64,000 nucleotides of DNA from an uncultured Clostridia bacterium (GTDB lineage: Bacteria > Bacillota > Clostridia > Oscillospirales > Oscillospiraceae), in contig CAMFBN010000003.1 of the NCBI GenBank assembly GCA_945948535.1, positions 1 through 64,000 on the forward strand, written 5' to 3'. How positions within the stretch are numbered: position 1 is the stretch's first letter; the number at the start of each line of letters is the position of its first letter. Below, in pieces: positions 34,956 through 43,050 of the stretch. The notes under the pieces were generated by a model that was not told the DNA's origin, searched no databases, and saw only the letters and a program-made list of their open reading frames with translations. Made by a program: the position numbers and the translations under genes.

Positions 34956-36530
34956 ATGGCAACGGCAAGGGATAACCTGGCAAGAAAACAGATTTTCATA
35001 CCGGCAACGCAACCGGAGGAAAAAATCGTCCTTCGGGTTGCTGCCTACTGCCGTGTCAGTTCTGACTCAGAAGATCAGCTGAATAGCTTTGCCGCCCAGA
35101 ATACCCACTATAACAATCTCATCAAATCCCACGACAAGTGGGAATTGGTGGATATCTACGCTGACGAAGGTATCACCGGTACATCAGCGAAAAAACGCGG
35201 AGACTTCCAGCGGATGCTGGAGGACTGCCACAAGGGAAAGATCGATAAAATCCTCGTGAAATCCATCTCCCGGTTCGCCAGAAATACAAAGGACTGTCTG
35301 GAGGCGGTTCGGGAACTGCGGACATTGGGGATCAGCATTTTCTTCGAGGAGCATAACATCGATACCAGGATGGTATCCAGCGAGATGCTGACCTCCGTGA
35401 TTGCCGCATGCGCCCAGGCAGAGAGTGAGTCCATTTCCCAGAACATGAAATGGAGCATCCAGAAGAAGATGCGCAATGGTACCTATGTCGCAACCCATGT
35501 GCCATTTGGATTCCGCAGAGAGGATGGACAGCTCGTTATTGATGAAAATGAAGCAGTCTATGTCCGCTACCTGTTTTCCAGATACCTGGCGGGTGCAAAC
35601 GCCCATGAGATAGCGGAGGAATTCCTGCAAAGAAGCGAAAACGAACCTGTTCTGTCCAGGCGGAAATGGACGCACCGAACGGTTATTGAGATGCTGATTA
35701 ATGAGAAGTATACAGGCGATGTTCTGCATCAGAAAACGTATATGACCGAAACACTGCCCCGGCAGTGCGTGCGTAATCATGGACAGATGGATCAGTATTA
35801 TGTGAGCAGCGTCCACCCTGCCATCATTGACCGGTATTCTTTTCAGGCGGCTCAGGAACTGCTCCAGAAAAGGAAAAAGGATCATCCCCCTCACAGGCAA
35901 AGGGCTTCTGTTTTCATTGGAACGGCAGTCTGTGCAAAGTGCGGCGGAGGATTCCGCAGCTGTGAATCAAGCGGAAAGCGTTACTGTGTGTGCCGCAGGC
36001 ATGCGCACAATGCAGATGCCTGTGATATGCCGCCAATTCCCGAGGATGCCATCATGCAGGCATTCCTTCGGCTTTACGATAACCTCAAGCATGGGGAAAT
36101 CTTGCAGTTCACGCAGAAGACACTGTCCACGATCCGCAGCCGTAAAATGCTGTGGAGTACAGACATTGTGGAATTGAATCAGAGAATTTCAGATCTATCC
36201 AGTCAGAGTCACAAATTGTCCTCGCTGAACCGGCGGGGCATGGTTGACCCTGATATTTTTATAGCTAAGAGCAATCAGCTGGCAGAGCAGCTTCGCAGCG
36301 CCAAGCAGCAGAAGGAACAATTCATGCGGCAGGAGGATCGCAGTATCCTCGACAGTACCGAGCAGCTACTGGAAACCATGGAGGCCGGACCGGAAGTGCT
36401 GGAAGCCTTCGATGAGGAGCTGTTCTGCGAGTTGATTGACAAAATCATTGTGGAGAGCAATTTGAAAATCCGGTTTCGGCTGAAAAATGGGCTGGAGCTA
36501 CCGGAAACGATTGAAAGGACGGTGCGGTAA
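34956..36530 (+). CDS. Large serine recombinase
   Basis: 524 residues from ATG 34956 (GAGGAGGTG upstream). Resolvase domain with 'RVAAYCRVSSDSEDQLNSFAAQ' (catalytic Ser), 'GITGTSAKKRGDFQRMLEDC' and 'LVKSISRFARNTKDCLEAV'; recombinase DNA-binding domain near 'FGFRREDGQLVIDENEAVYVRYLFSRYL'; zinc ribbon 'CAKCGGGFRSCE...YCVCRRH'; coiled coil at the end. It would excise and integrate an element. All catalytic parts are intact. Confidence 0.92.
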   Translation: MATARDNLARKQIFIPATQPEEKIVLRVAAYCRVSSDSEDQLNSFAAQNTHYNNLIKSHDKWELVDIYADEGITGTSAKKRGDFQRMLEDCHKGKIDKILVKSISRFARNTKDCLEAVRELRTLGISIFFEEHNIDTRMVSSEMLTSVIAACAQAESESISQNMKWSIQKKMRNGTYVATHVPFGFRREDGQLVIDENEAVYVRYLFSRYLAGANAHEIAEEFLQRSENEPVLSRRKWTHRTVIEMLINEKYTGDVLHQKTYMTETLPRQCVRNHGQMDQYYVSSVHPAIIDRYSFQAAQELLQKRKKDHPPHRQRASVFIGTAVCAKCGGGFRSCESSGKRYCVCRRHAHNADACDMPPIPEDAIMQAFLRLYDNLKHGEILQFTQKTLSTIRSRKMLWSTDIVELNQRISDLSSQSHKLSSLNRRGMVDPDIFIAKSNQLAEQLRSAKQQKEQFMRQEDRSILDSTEQLLETMEAGPEVLEAFDEELFCELIDKIIVESNLKIRFRLKNGLELPETIERTVR

Positions 36531-37289
36531 GTGGGTTCCAATCGGGCGCTGCCATTCGGCTACAAAATGGAATTCGGCAGGATTGTGATCTTTCCCGAGG
36601 AAGCTGGCTGGGTTACATACCTGTTCGACCAGTATCTCCTGGGGGCTTCCTATAAGGGGCTGTCAGATGAGATGAACGGGTACTGTGTTCGCTATGACGG
36701 CGAGAGAACTTGGAACAAAAATATGGTGGCAAGAATTTTGCAGGATTGCCGGTATACCGATGACGGCGGATTCCCAAGGATTATTGATCCTGCTGTATTT
36801 CAGAGCGCTGAGGAAAAGCGCAGGAAAAAAGCCACTGCCCCGGAAAAAACAGAGGTACAGAAAATCCTTCGGCGCAAATGTGGCTGCCGAATCACAGCAC
36901 ACATGGAACATGAGGTTCTGTACCTGCTGAATCGCCTTGCCGCCCACCCAGAGCGGATATCAACGCCTAATCCCCCCAAATCCCCTCCCCCGCGGCTGAA
37001 AGCGTTGAAATCCGAACTGGAGGAGCTGATCAGCCAGCTCCCTGTGGACGAGGAGCGGGCTTGGGCGGTGATGCAGGAGGTAGCGGCGGCAATGTATGAA
37101 GCCATGGACCCTCGAGAATACGAAACCCAGCGTATGCGGCGGGTATTTCAAAAAGAGGAACCACGCTCCGAACTGGATGCCAAGCTCATCGACGCGAACA
37201 TATCCGCAGTCATGGTGGATAGCAATGGAAACGTTAAAATCCGTCTGAAAAACGATCAAACAATCGAAAGAGGTGAGAAAAGTGAGTGA
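36531..37289 (+). CDS. Recombinase accessory protein lacking the resolvase domain
   Basis: 252 residues from GTG 36531. 'LPFGYKMEFGRIVIFPEEAGWVTYLFDQYL' and 'RTWNKNMVARILQDCRYTDDGGFP' are the recombinase DNA-binding domain, and the rest is a Lys/Glu-rich coil. The N-terminal catalytic domain is absent and there is no serine nucleophile motif. Such partners occur beside complete serine recombinases in clostridial elements and may guide the synapse. It starts one base after the recombinase stop. Confidence 0.75.
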   Translation: MGSNRALPFGYKMEFGRIVIFPEEAGWVTYLFDQYLLGASYKGLSDEMNGYCVRYDGERTWNKNMVARILQDCRYTDDGGFPRIIDPAVFQSAEEKRRKKATAPEKTEVQKILRRKCGCRITAHMEHEVLYLLNRLAAHPERISTPNPPKSPPPRLKALKSELEELISQLPVDEERAWAVMQEVAAAMYEAMDPREYETQRMRRVFQKEEPRSELDAKLIDANISAVMVDSNGNVKIRLKNDQTIERGEKSE

Positions 37290-38078
37290 TGTATCGGTGT
37301 CCCTCTGCGGGCGGAAACGGAGGGCTGTTACGATGTGGTATCCGCTGCCGCCATGAACGGCTACTATGCTCCGGCGCAGATTACCCAGGAACGCTGCGGG
37401 GAAATTGATCAAATCAGCAACGCCGCGTTTTGGGCAGACTGCGAAACCAGTATCCGCAATACCCTCTCAGGCTTTGCGCAGCACGGAATCCAACTGCCTA
37501 CGCAGGAGTATGTGTTTACGGTTGTGCTGAGTGATCCCCAGAGCCCCATGACCGTAATGGCAGGCGACTATTGCGGCGATGGCGGGATTCCCGGTTATAT
37601 CATCGGTTCCATTGTACCCAATGAACGGTCGCTTTCCCTGCTGCCGGTGGCGCTGGCACATGAAACCAATCACAATGTCCGCTGGCAGTTCATGCAGTGG
37701 AGCAGCCAGATCACACTGGCGGATATGATCGTGTCGGAAGGTCTGGCGGAAACCTTTGCCGCAACCATGTTCGGTGAAGACAAGGTCGGCAAGTGGGTCA
37801 GAGAAACCGCGCCGGAAGTTCTGCACAAAACCGTCAAGCCGCTGATCCGGGCAAATCTGATGACCAGCGATTTTCAGGCGCTTTCTTCTTATCTCTATGG
37901 CGACGAGATCATGGCGCTACGGGGCGGTCAGCCCATCGGGATGCCTTGCTGCGGCGGCTACGCCTGCGGATACGCGCTGATTGGGCATTACCTGAAGAAA
38001 ACCGGTGCCTCCATCTACGAGGCGACCATCACGCCAACCGAGGAAATCCTGAAGCAGACGGAGGACTTCTGGAATTAA
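37290..38078 (+). CDS. DUF2268 putative Zn-dependent protease, N-terminally truncated
   Basis: The frame is open from 37290 and includes 'VPLRAETEGCYDVVSAAAMNG', homologous to the region about 45 residues into family members, so the front is missing. The core has 'LPVALAHETNHNVRWQFMQW' (HExxH-like H-E-T-N-H) and 'MIVSEGLAETFAATMFG', the zinc site. The GTG at 37335 is an available start. The front was probably lost in the junction with a third recombinase gene whose GTG lies at 37282. Confidence 0.7.
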   Translation, partial: CIGVPLRAETEGCYDVVSAAAMNGYYAPAQITQERCGEIDQISNAAFWADCETSIRNTLSGFAQHGIQLPTQEYVFTVVLSDPQSPMTVMAGDYCGDGGIPGYIIGSIVPNERSLSLLPVALAHETNHNVRWQFMQWSSQITLADMIVSEGLAETFAATMFGEDKVGKWVRETAPEVLHKTVKPLIRANLMTSDFQALSSYLYGDEIMALRGGQPIGMPCCGGYACGYALIGHYLKKTGASIYEATITPTEEILKQTEDFWN

Positions 38079-38096
38079 CGGTCGGCGACGCGGCAA

Positions 38097-38196
38097 ATGT
38101 ATGTCAGCAACAAGCACTTTACGCAGCACATTGATGGGCACGGTGCAGGCACGGCAGCATTTATGGCGGCGGCGGCCGAGATTTATACTCGCTGAA
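38097..38196 (+). pseudogene. C-terminal fragment of a TipAS-domain (MerR-type) regulator
   Basis: The codons 'FTQHIDGHGAGTAAF' match the last helix of TipA-like ligand domains (F-T-x-x-I-D-x-x-G-x-G-T-A-x-F). One extra T in a run of four shifts the frame, after which 'AAAAEIYTR' continues the likeness. Nothing of the rest of the gene remains. Confidence 0.45.
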
Positions 38197-38215
38197 TCTA
38201 TAAATCTACAGGAAA

Positions 38216-39041
38216 TGAATAACAGAAGCATTGGAAAGAAAGCCTTCATCACATTTTTTGTAATCGTGATTCTTCTTTCGGCGGTAGTGGAAACCCTGAT
38301 TTGCAGGGGCGGCCCGCAGTGGCTCTATCTTGTTTTAATGTGGATACCCGCCCTTGCGGCCACCGTGGCAAACTGTATTTCCTTCCTGGAAAACAGAGAA
38401 CCATTCTCGTTGAAGAAGCTGTTTGCAAAAGGCGGCTTCCGGAAATGCAAGCTGCGCTATGTGCTGCTGGGCTGCCTGCTGCCCCTTGTCTATCTGCTGA
38501 TTCCCTACATGGTGTACTGGCGGCTATACCCGGAGAATTTCGCCTATCACGGCGTCGGCCTGTGGGTGATACTCAAGGATATCACCCCCATTATAGTGAT
38601 TGGCACATTTGTTTCCATACAGTCCGCGCTGGGGGAAGAAATTGGCTGGCGGGGCTTCATGGTTCCTGCGCTGCAGAAAAAGCTGGGGCTGAATAAAACC
38701 CTGCTGATTTCCAGCCTTTTCTGGTGCTGCCGGCACCTGTCCCTGCTGATCAGCGGCGACTATATGCCCGGTACGCCCCTGTGGTATCAGCCTTTGTGCT
38801 GAGTATTTTCCCGGTGGGCGTAATGGCAGGTCTGCTGACGCTGGAGAGCGGCAGCGTGTGGCCTGCGGCCTTTCTCCATGCGGCCCACAACAATTACGAT
38901 CAGATGGTGTTTCAGGTTATCACCGCAGGTGCCAGTAAAATGTTCTTTGTCAGCGAGACCGGCGTGCTGACGATCCTCTGCGCCTGGGCATTGGCGGCAA
39001 TCTTGTATATACGCGCAAGGAAACAAGGAAAGTATCTGTAA
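38216..39041 (+). pseudogene. CPBP (CAAX-type) intramembrane protease with a frameshift
   Basis: From ATG 38216 the protein has several membrane helices and 'SALGEEIGWRGFMVPALQ' (EExxxR motif), then 'GDYMPGTPLWYQ' where the frame breaks near 38785. The adjacent frame continues with 'SIFPVGVMAGLLTLESGSVWPAAFLHAAHNNYDQ' to 39041, which holds the final His motif. A single-base shift splits an otherwise full gene of about 275 codons. A sequencing error could also explain it. Confidence 0.7.
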
Positions 39042-39156
39042 AATGGACACATACCCATACAAAAAGCGCCTATATGCAGCCGGAATATTCTTGTAAAATA
39101 TAGGTTGTAAGCTGAGTATAAACGCAAATATTCAATGATTTAAGGAGAAAAAAGAT

Positions 39157-39678
39157 ATGGAAAACAAGTCGATTCGTGAGATCATTTCTGTCATTTTCAA
39201 GGCCGTGACCTTGGCCATGGGCGTTGCCGTTGTGGTGCTGTCCTGTCTGGGAAGTCTGGATGTACAAACCGCCGTCACCCTGCTTGGCATCGGCCTTGCC
39301 TGCGCGGGCGCGGCCATGCTGGTTCTTGCAGGGGTTGCCGTGTTTCTGTGCGGTTCCAATCGGGAGAACTTCAACGGCAGCCGTGTAAAAAACCCGGACG
39401 CCTATTTGCTGGACATCGAGCGGATGAACGGAACCGATCTGCACACACTGGAGCTGTGCGAGGGGGACGTCCTTCAAATCGAATTTAAAACAGAGAAAGG
39501 CGATCTGTACATGGAGATCAAAGCGCCGGACGGGACGAGCCTATACCGTGGGAATGGGAAAGAAACCACAGAGTTTACGGTGAACATCCGGGAAAGCGGT
39601 GTCTACACGATTGTTGTGGAAGCCCGCCACGCAAAGGGAACCATTCATGTCCAGCTCGCAGGAGGAATCAATGAATAA
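39157..39678 (+). CDS. Membrane-anchored protein of unknown function
   Basis: 173 residues from ATG 39157 (TTAAGGAG upstream). Two helices at residues 10-65 ('VTLAMGVAVVVLSCLGSLD', 'LLGIGLACAGAAMLVLAGV') are followed by an extracellular beta-rich part: 'VLQIEFKTEKGDLYMEIKAPDGTSLYRGNGKETTEFTVNI' and 'GVYTIVVEARHAKGTIHVQL'. This tail resembles small beta-sandwich (pre-peptidase-like) domains. No known name. It runs into the lipoprotein remnant at 39690. Confidence 0.65.
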   Translation: MENKSIREIISVIFKAVTLAMGVAVVVLSCLGSLDVQTAVTLLGIGLACAGAAMLVLAGVAVFLCGSNRENFNGSRVKNPDAYLLDIERMNGTDLHTLELCEGDVLQIEFKTEKGDLYMEIKAPDGTSLYRGNGKETTEFTVNIRESGVYTIVVEARHAKGTIHVQLAGGINE

Positions 39679-39689
39679 ACGAAGATTCC

Positions 39690-39926
39690 TCGATCCTGGG
39701 GGATGAAGTTACCGAGGACGAATCTGTCCCAACTGGCGCGGAGGAAGCTCCCGGGGAAGAACCTTGGAAAACAGCACCTGCAGAGGACTTATTTCCAAAA
39801 TACGGCGTGCTTCCGGAATACTATGAGGACTTGGGTGACGGGAGCGATCAGGTCTATGTGGAGGTGGGCGGCGAGATCGTCCCCTTCGTCACGGTGGCCT
39901 CTGCCACAGGTGATTACCACGGGTGA
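39690..39926 (+). pseudogene. C-terminal remnant of the lipoprotein encoded at 48464
   Basis: A frame ending at TGA 39926 encodes 'KYGVLPEYYEDLGDGSDQVY' and 'VEVGGEIVPFV...ASATGDYHG', almost identical to the end of the lipoprotein at 48464. The signal peptide and central domain are absent. The neighbouring track ORF 39703-39951 is a shadow in another frame. The remnant shows that this locus and 49020-49300 are duplicates. Confidence 0.75.
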
Positions 39927-39947
39927 CAACGAAAGGAGCGGAAAACG

Positions 39948-40559
39948 ATGAACATTCCACTGGAAGAATACATACCCTACCGCATACTGGCGTTATTGGT
40001 TCTGGCGGTGTTTTACGGCATTTATCTTGTGAAACAGCGGCGGCAGAAGCGCCGCGGCATCCAGACCATGCAAATCGGGCGTGGGAAGAATACGCAGACC
40101 CATGCGGTAGAAACGCTGATGGGAATTGCCACCGTGGGGATTATCCCCGCGCAGCTGCTGTCCATCGGATTTGGGTGGAGCCATCTGCCCGATAACGCCC
40201 GCTTTACCGGGTTCTGCGTGGGCCTGTTGGGCGACCTGATCTTTTTCATTTCTGTGATTTGCATGAAGGATAGCTGGCGGGCCGGGATTCCGGACAAAGA
40301 TAAAACAGAACTCGTAACTGACGGCATTTACGCTTTCAGCCGCAATCCGGCATTTCTGGGCTTTGACTTGCAGTATATCGGCGTGCTGCTCATGTACTGC
40401 AACTTGCTGACAGGGATGTTCACCGTTTTTGCAATTGTAATGCTGCACCTGCAGATCCTTCAGGAAGAGCATTATCTGGCCGCCGCATTCGGTACGGAAT
40501 ATCTGGACTACCGCCATCAGGTGCTCCGCTATCTGGGGCGGCGCAAAGGAGAAAAATGA
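39948..40559 (+). CDS. Isoprenylcysteine carboxyl methyltransferase-family membrane protein
   Basis: 203 residues with four to five membrane helices. The C-terminal 'LVTDGIYAFSRNPAFLGFDLQYIGVLL' and 'QEEHYLAAAFGTEYLDYRHQVLRYLGR' are the ICMT/PEMT S-adenosylmethionine-binding signature. Bacterial members methylate small molecules or lipids of unknown kind. A truncated copy of its start occurs at 49230, behind the intact lipoprotein gene. AAAGGAG precedes ATG. Confidence 0.8.
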   Translation: MNIPLEEYIPYRILALLVLAVFYGIYLVKQRRQKRRGIQTMQIGRGKNTQTHAVETLMGIATVGIIPAQLLSIGFGWSHLPDNARFTGFCVGLLGDLIFFISVICMKDSWRAGIPDKDKTELVTDGIYAFSRNPAFLGFDLQYIGVLLMYCNLLTGMFTVFAIVMLHLQILQEEHYLAAAFGTEYLDYRHQVLRYLGRRKGEK

Positions 40560-40657
40560 AATGCAAAACTGTTGATTGTCAACACACTGCCGGAACGATT
40601 CATGCAAATAACCCGGAAGCGTCTAACAATCTGAAAGGATAAATGACACCATTGTTA

Positions 40658-40920
40658 TTACTCGCCCATGTCGCGGGAGTTGGTACTGCTAATGCTCTGT
40701 CCGGTCGCTTCATTGATGAAGTCAACAGCGATGTTCTTCACCTCGGTGCCGTTGAAAATATTGTAAATGCCAGCACAGAGAAAGACTCCGCCAGATTCAG
40801 TTCAGAGAAAGTCATGGTCACTGTGAACTTGGTAAAGTCAAACCAGGCGCATCTATCCACGAGGCGACCATCACGCCAACGGTCGAAATCCTGAAACAGA
40901 AGGAGAACTTCCGGCAATAA
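40658..40920. pseudogene. Gene debris, including a second DUF2268 C-terminus
   Basis: On the plus strand 40858-40920 reads 'EATITPTVEILKQKENF' before a stop, matching 'EATITPTEEILKQTEDFW' at the end of the DUF2268 gene at 38078. On the minus strand a broken frame from about 40850 to 40658 ('TFSELNLAESFSVLA' then, shifted, 'IYNIFNGTEVKNIAVDFINE') looks like a decayed gene that I cannot name. The stretch 40560-40960 has no intact gene. Confidence 0.5.
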
Positions 40921-40965
40921 AACTCCGTAACGCGGCAAAACAGGCAGTCCCTTGCAAATCGTTTC

Positions 40966-41014
40966 TTGACAAACCGGGTAAGAAGATGTATATTGTAACC
41001 GACAGGCAGTCGGT
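40966..41014 (+). promoter_or_regulatory. Promoter and operator of the tetR-type gene at 41039
   Basis: TTGACA and TATATT lie 17 bases apart. Directly after the -10 is the palindrome ACCGACAGGCAGTCGGT (40998-41014), placed to block transcription when bound. A closely similar palindrome precedes the MFS gene at 41751. Confidence 0.75.
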
Positions 41015-41038
41015 AATCAACGGCAAAGGAAAAGGGCT

Positions 41039-41695
41039 ATGCGGATTGTTAAGGAAGCGGAAGAAAGAAGAGAGGAGATCCTGGACGCGGCGGAAACGCT
41101 CTTTGCCGCCAAGGGCTTCGACAACACCAGTACCGGCGACATTCTGGACGCAGTGGGAATCGCCAGAGGAACCCTCTACTATCATTTCAAGTCGAAAGAA
41201 GATATCCTGGACGGTGTTATCCAGCGGATCACAGACCGGCTGATGCAGGATGCCAGTGAGATTGTCCGGAAGAAGGAGCTGCCTGTGCTGGAGCGCCTGA
41301 CAAAGGCAATCCTGTCTCTGAACGTGGAGTCAAAGCTCGGGCATGAGATCATGGAGCAGGTACACCGCCCCCAAAACGCGCTGATGCATCAGAAGATGCA
41401 GGCGTCTCTGCTGGCGGGAATCAATCCAATCCTTACCGAGTTGGTGGAGGAAGGTATCCGGCAGGGAGTATTCCATACACGGTATCCGGAATCCGTGGTG
41501 GAGATGACGATTCTCTACGCCAATACCGCTTTTGATGAATTGAATGTGGCCGGGCTCAGCCCCGAGCAGCGGAAGCGAAAGATCGCCGGGTTTATCTACA
41601 ATCTGGAGCGGCTTATGGGAATGGCAGAAGGCAGTCTGCAAGAAGCAATCATGGAAATTTTTCGTGGAAGCAGACTAGGAAGCGGCGGAAATTAA
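41039..41695 (+). CDS. TetR-family regulator
   Basis: The 218-residue protein has an N-terminal helix-turn-helix: 'ILDAAETLFAAKGFDNTSTGDILDAVGIARGTLYYHFKSKEDIL'. The C-terminal part is helical and ligand binding. The palindromes in its own promoter and before the MFS gene suggest that it represses itself and the MFS/ABC export genes downstream. A terminator separates it from them. Confidence 0.9.
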   Translation: MRIVKEAEERREEILDAAETLFAAKGFDNTSTGDILDAVGIARGTLYYHFKSKEDILDGVIQRITDRLMQDASEIVRKKELPVLERLTKAILSLNVESKLGHEIMEQVHRPQNALMHQKMQASLLAGINPILTELVEEGIRQGVFHTRYPESVVEMTILYANTAFDELNVAGLSPEQRKRKIAGFIYNLERLMGMAEGSLQEAIMEIFRGSRLGSGGN

Positions 41696-41704
41696 GCAGA
41701 ACAT

Positions 41705-41743
41705 ATAATAGAAAGCCCGGAAGCAGGCTTTCTATTATATTTT
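41705..41743 (+). terminator. Intrinsic terminator after the tetR-type gene
   Basis: A perfect 13-bp stem ATAATAGAAAGCC/GGCTTTCTATTAT with an 8-nt loop, then ATTTTG. Confidence 0.8.
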
Positions 41744-41750
41744 GAATTCG

Positions 41751-41769
41751 GACCGATAGACAGTCGGTC
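41751..41769 (+). promoter_or_regulatory. TetR-type operator before the MFS gene
   Basis: GACCGATAGACAGTCGGTC is a near-perfect palindrome differing from the site at 40998 in two positions of the core. It lies 22 bases before the MFS start codon. Confidence 0.7.
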
Positions 41770-41790
41770 TAATAGGAAAGGAAAAAGGAT

Positions 41791-43050
41791 ATGGACAGAA
41801 AACAAAAGGTTAATCGGTTTCTTTTGTTATGGGCAGGAGAATTGGTGTCCTCCATCGGAAGCGGGCTGACCAGCTTCGGCCTTGGCGTGTACGTGTTCCG
41901 GCAGACAGGCAGCGCCGCGGATATGGCGTTGGTGAGCCTGCTGGCATTTCTTCCTACGCTGCTGCTCAGCGTTCCGGCAGGCGTGCTGGCTGACCGCTAT
42001 GACCGGCGGGGGCTGATGATGGTGGGAGACGGCTTTTCGGCTCTTGGAATCCTTTATATTTTCTTCTGTATGCAAAATGGTGGCGCGAGCCTGACGCAAA
42101 TCTGCATTGGCGTCACCATCAGCTCCGTTTTCTCCTCCCTGCTGGAGCCGGCCTATCGGGCCACCGTGTCGGACATTCTGGAACAGGAGGACTATTCCAG
42201 AGCCAGCGGTCTTGTCAGTCTGGCAGGCAGCGCCAGATACCTGATTTCGCCCCTTCTTGCGGGAATCCTGCTGACGGTTTCGGATATCCGGCTGCTGCTG
42301 ATTCTGGATATGGGAACCTTCTTTCTGACGGTGACCTGCACCGGTGTAGTGCGGCATGGGCTTGCATCGAAAGCGGCAGAGCATAAGGAAGCGTTTTTCA
42401 CGCTGCTGCAAGCGGGGTGGCAGGCGGTTACGGAGAAACGGGGCGTGCTGCTGCTGATTTTGTTATCCTCCGTCATGACCTGCTTCATGGGCGCATTTCA
42501 GATTCTGGCCGAGCCCATGATCCTTGCTTTTTCCGACAGCGCCACTTTGGGAATCTGCGAGACCATCTGCGCCAGCGGGATGTTGGTTTCCAGCCTGTTT
42601 CTGGGCATTCGGGGCATCCGCAAGGGTTATGTGAAAACCCTGTCTCTTTCTCTGATGCTTGCCGGCGCGGCGATGGTGGGCTTCGGGCTTCGGGAAAATC
42701 TGGTTTTGATCTGCGCGGCGGGTTTTGGCTTTTTCGCCATGCTGCCCTTTGCCAACAATTGCCTTGACTATCTGGTGCGCACCAACATTGCCGAGGAGCT
42801 GCAGGGCCGGGCCTGGGGGCTGATTGGCTTTCTGAGCCAGATCGGGTATGTGGTGGCCTATGGTCTTTCCGGCCTGCTGGCAGATGGAATGGGCAATCGG
42901 CTTCAAATCGGTGTTGGCCGGGGAACCGCCGCTGTCATCATGGCCTCCGGGGTGCTGCTTGCTGTCATAGCGCTGGGGATTTATCCCATCAAGGCAGTCC
43001 GGGAACTGGAGAAAGGAGTACATCATGAAAGCAAGAATCCTGTGGAATGA
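41791..43050 (+). CDS. MFS transporter (drug exporter type)
   Basis: The 419-residue protein has about 12 helices and the MFS motif A 'GVLADRYDRRGLMMVGDG' in the loop between helices 2 and 3. A second half begins near 'KRGVLLLILLSSVMTCF'. The shape fits the MFS_3-type (MefA-like) exporters. Control by the upstream TetR-type repressor fits a substrate-induced pump. It overlaps the next gene by 26 bases. Confidence 0.87.
   Translation: MDRKQKVNRFLLLWAGELVSSIGSGLTSFGLGVYVFRQTGSAADMALVSLLAFLPTLLLSVPAGVLADRYDRRGLMMVGDGFSALGILYIFFCMQNGGASLTQICIGVTISSVFSSLLEPAYRATVSDILEQEDYSRASGLVSLAGSARYLISPLLAGILLTVSDIRLLLILDMGTFFLTVTCTGVVRHGLASKAAEHKEAFFTLLQAGWQAVTEKRGVLLLILLSSVMTCFMGAFQILAEPMILAFSDSATLGICETICASGMLVSSLFLGIRGIRKGYVKTLSLSLMLAGAAMVGFGLRENLVLICAAGFGFFAMLPFANNCLDYLVRTNIAEELQGRAWGLIGFLSQIGYVVAYGLSGLLADGMGNRLQIGVGRGTAAVIMASGVLLAVIALGIYPIKAVRELEKGVHHESKNPVE

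Noticed and set aside
39703-39951. 82-residue plus-strand ORF
   Set aside because: Wrong frame of the lipoprotein remnant; the correct frame matches the protein at 48464.
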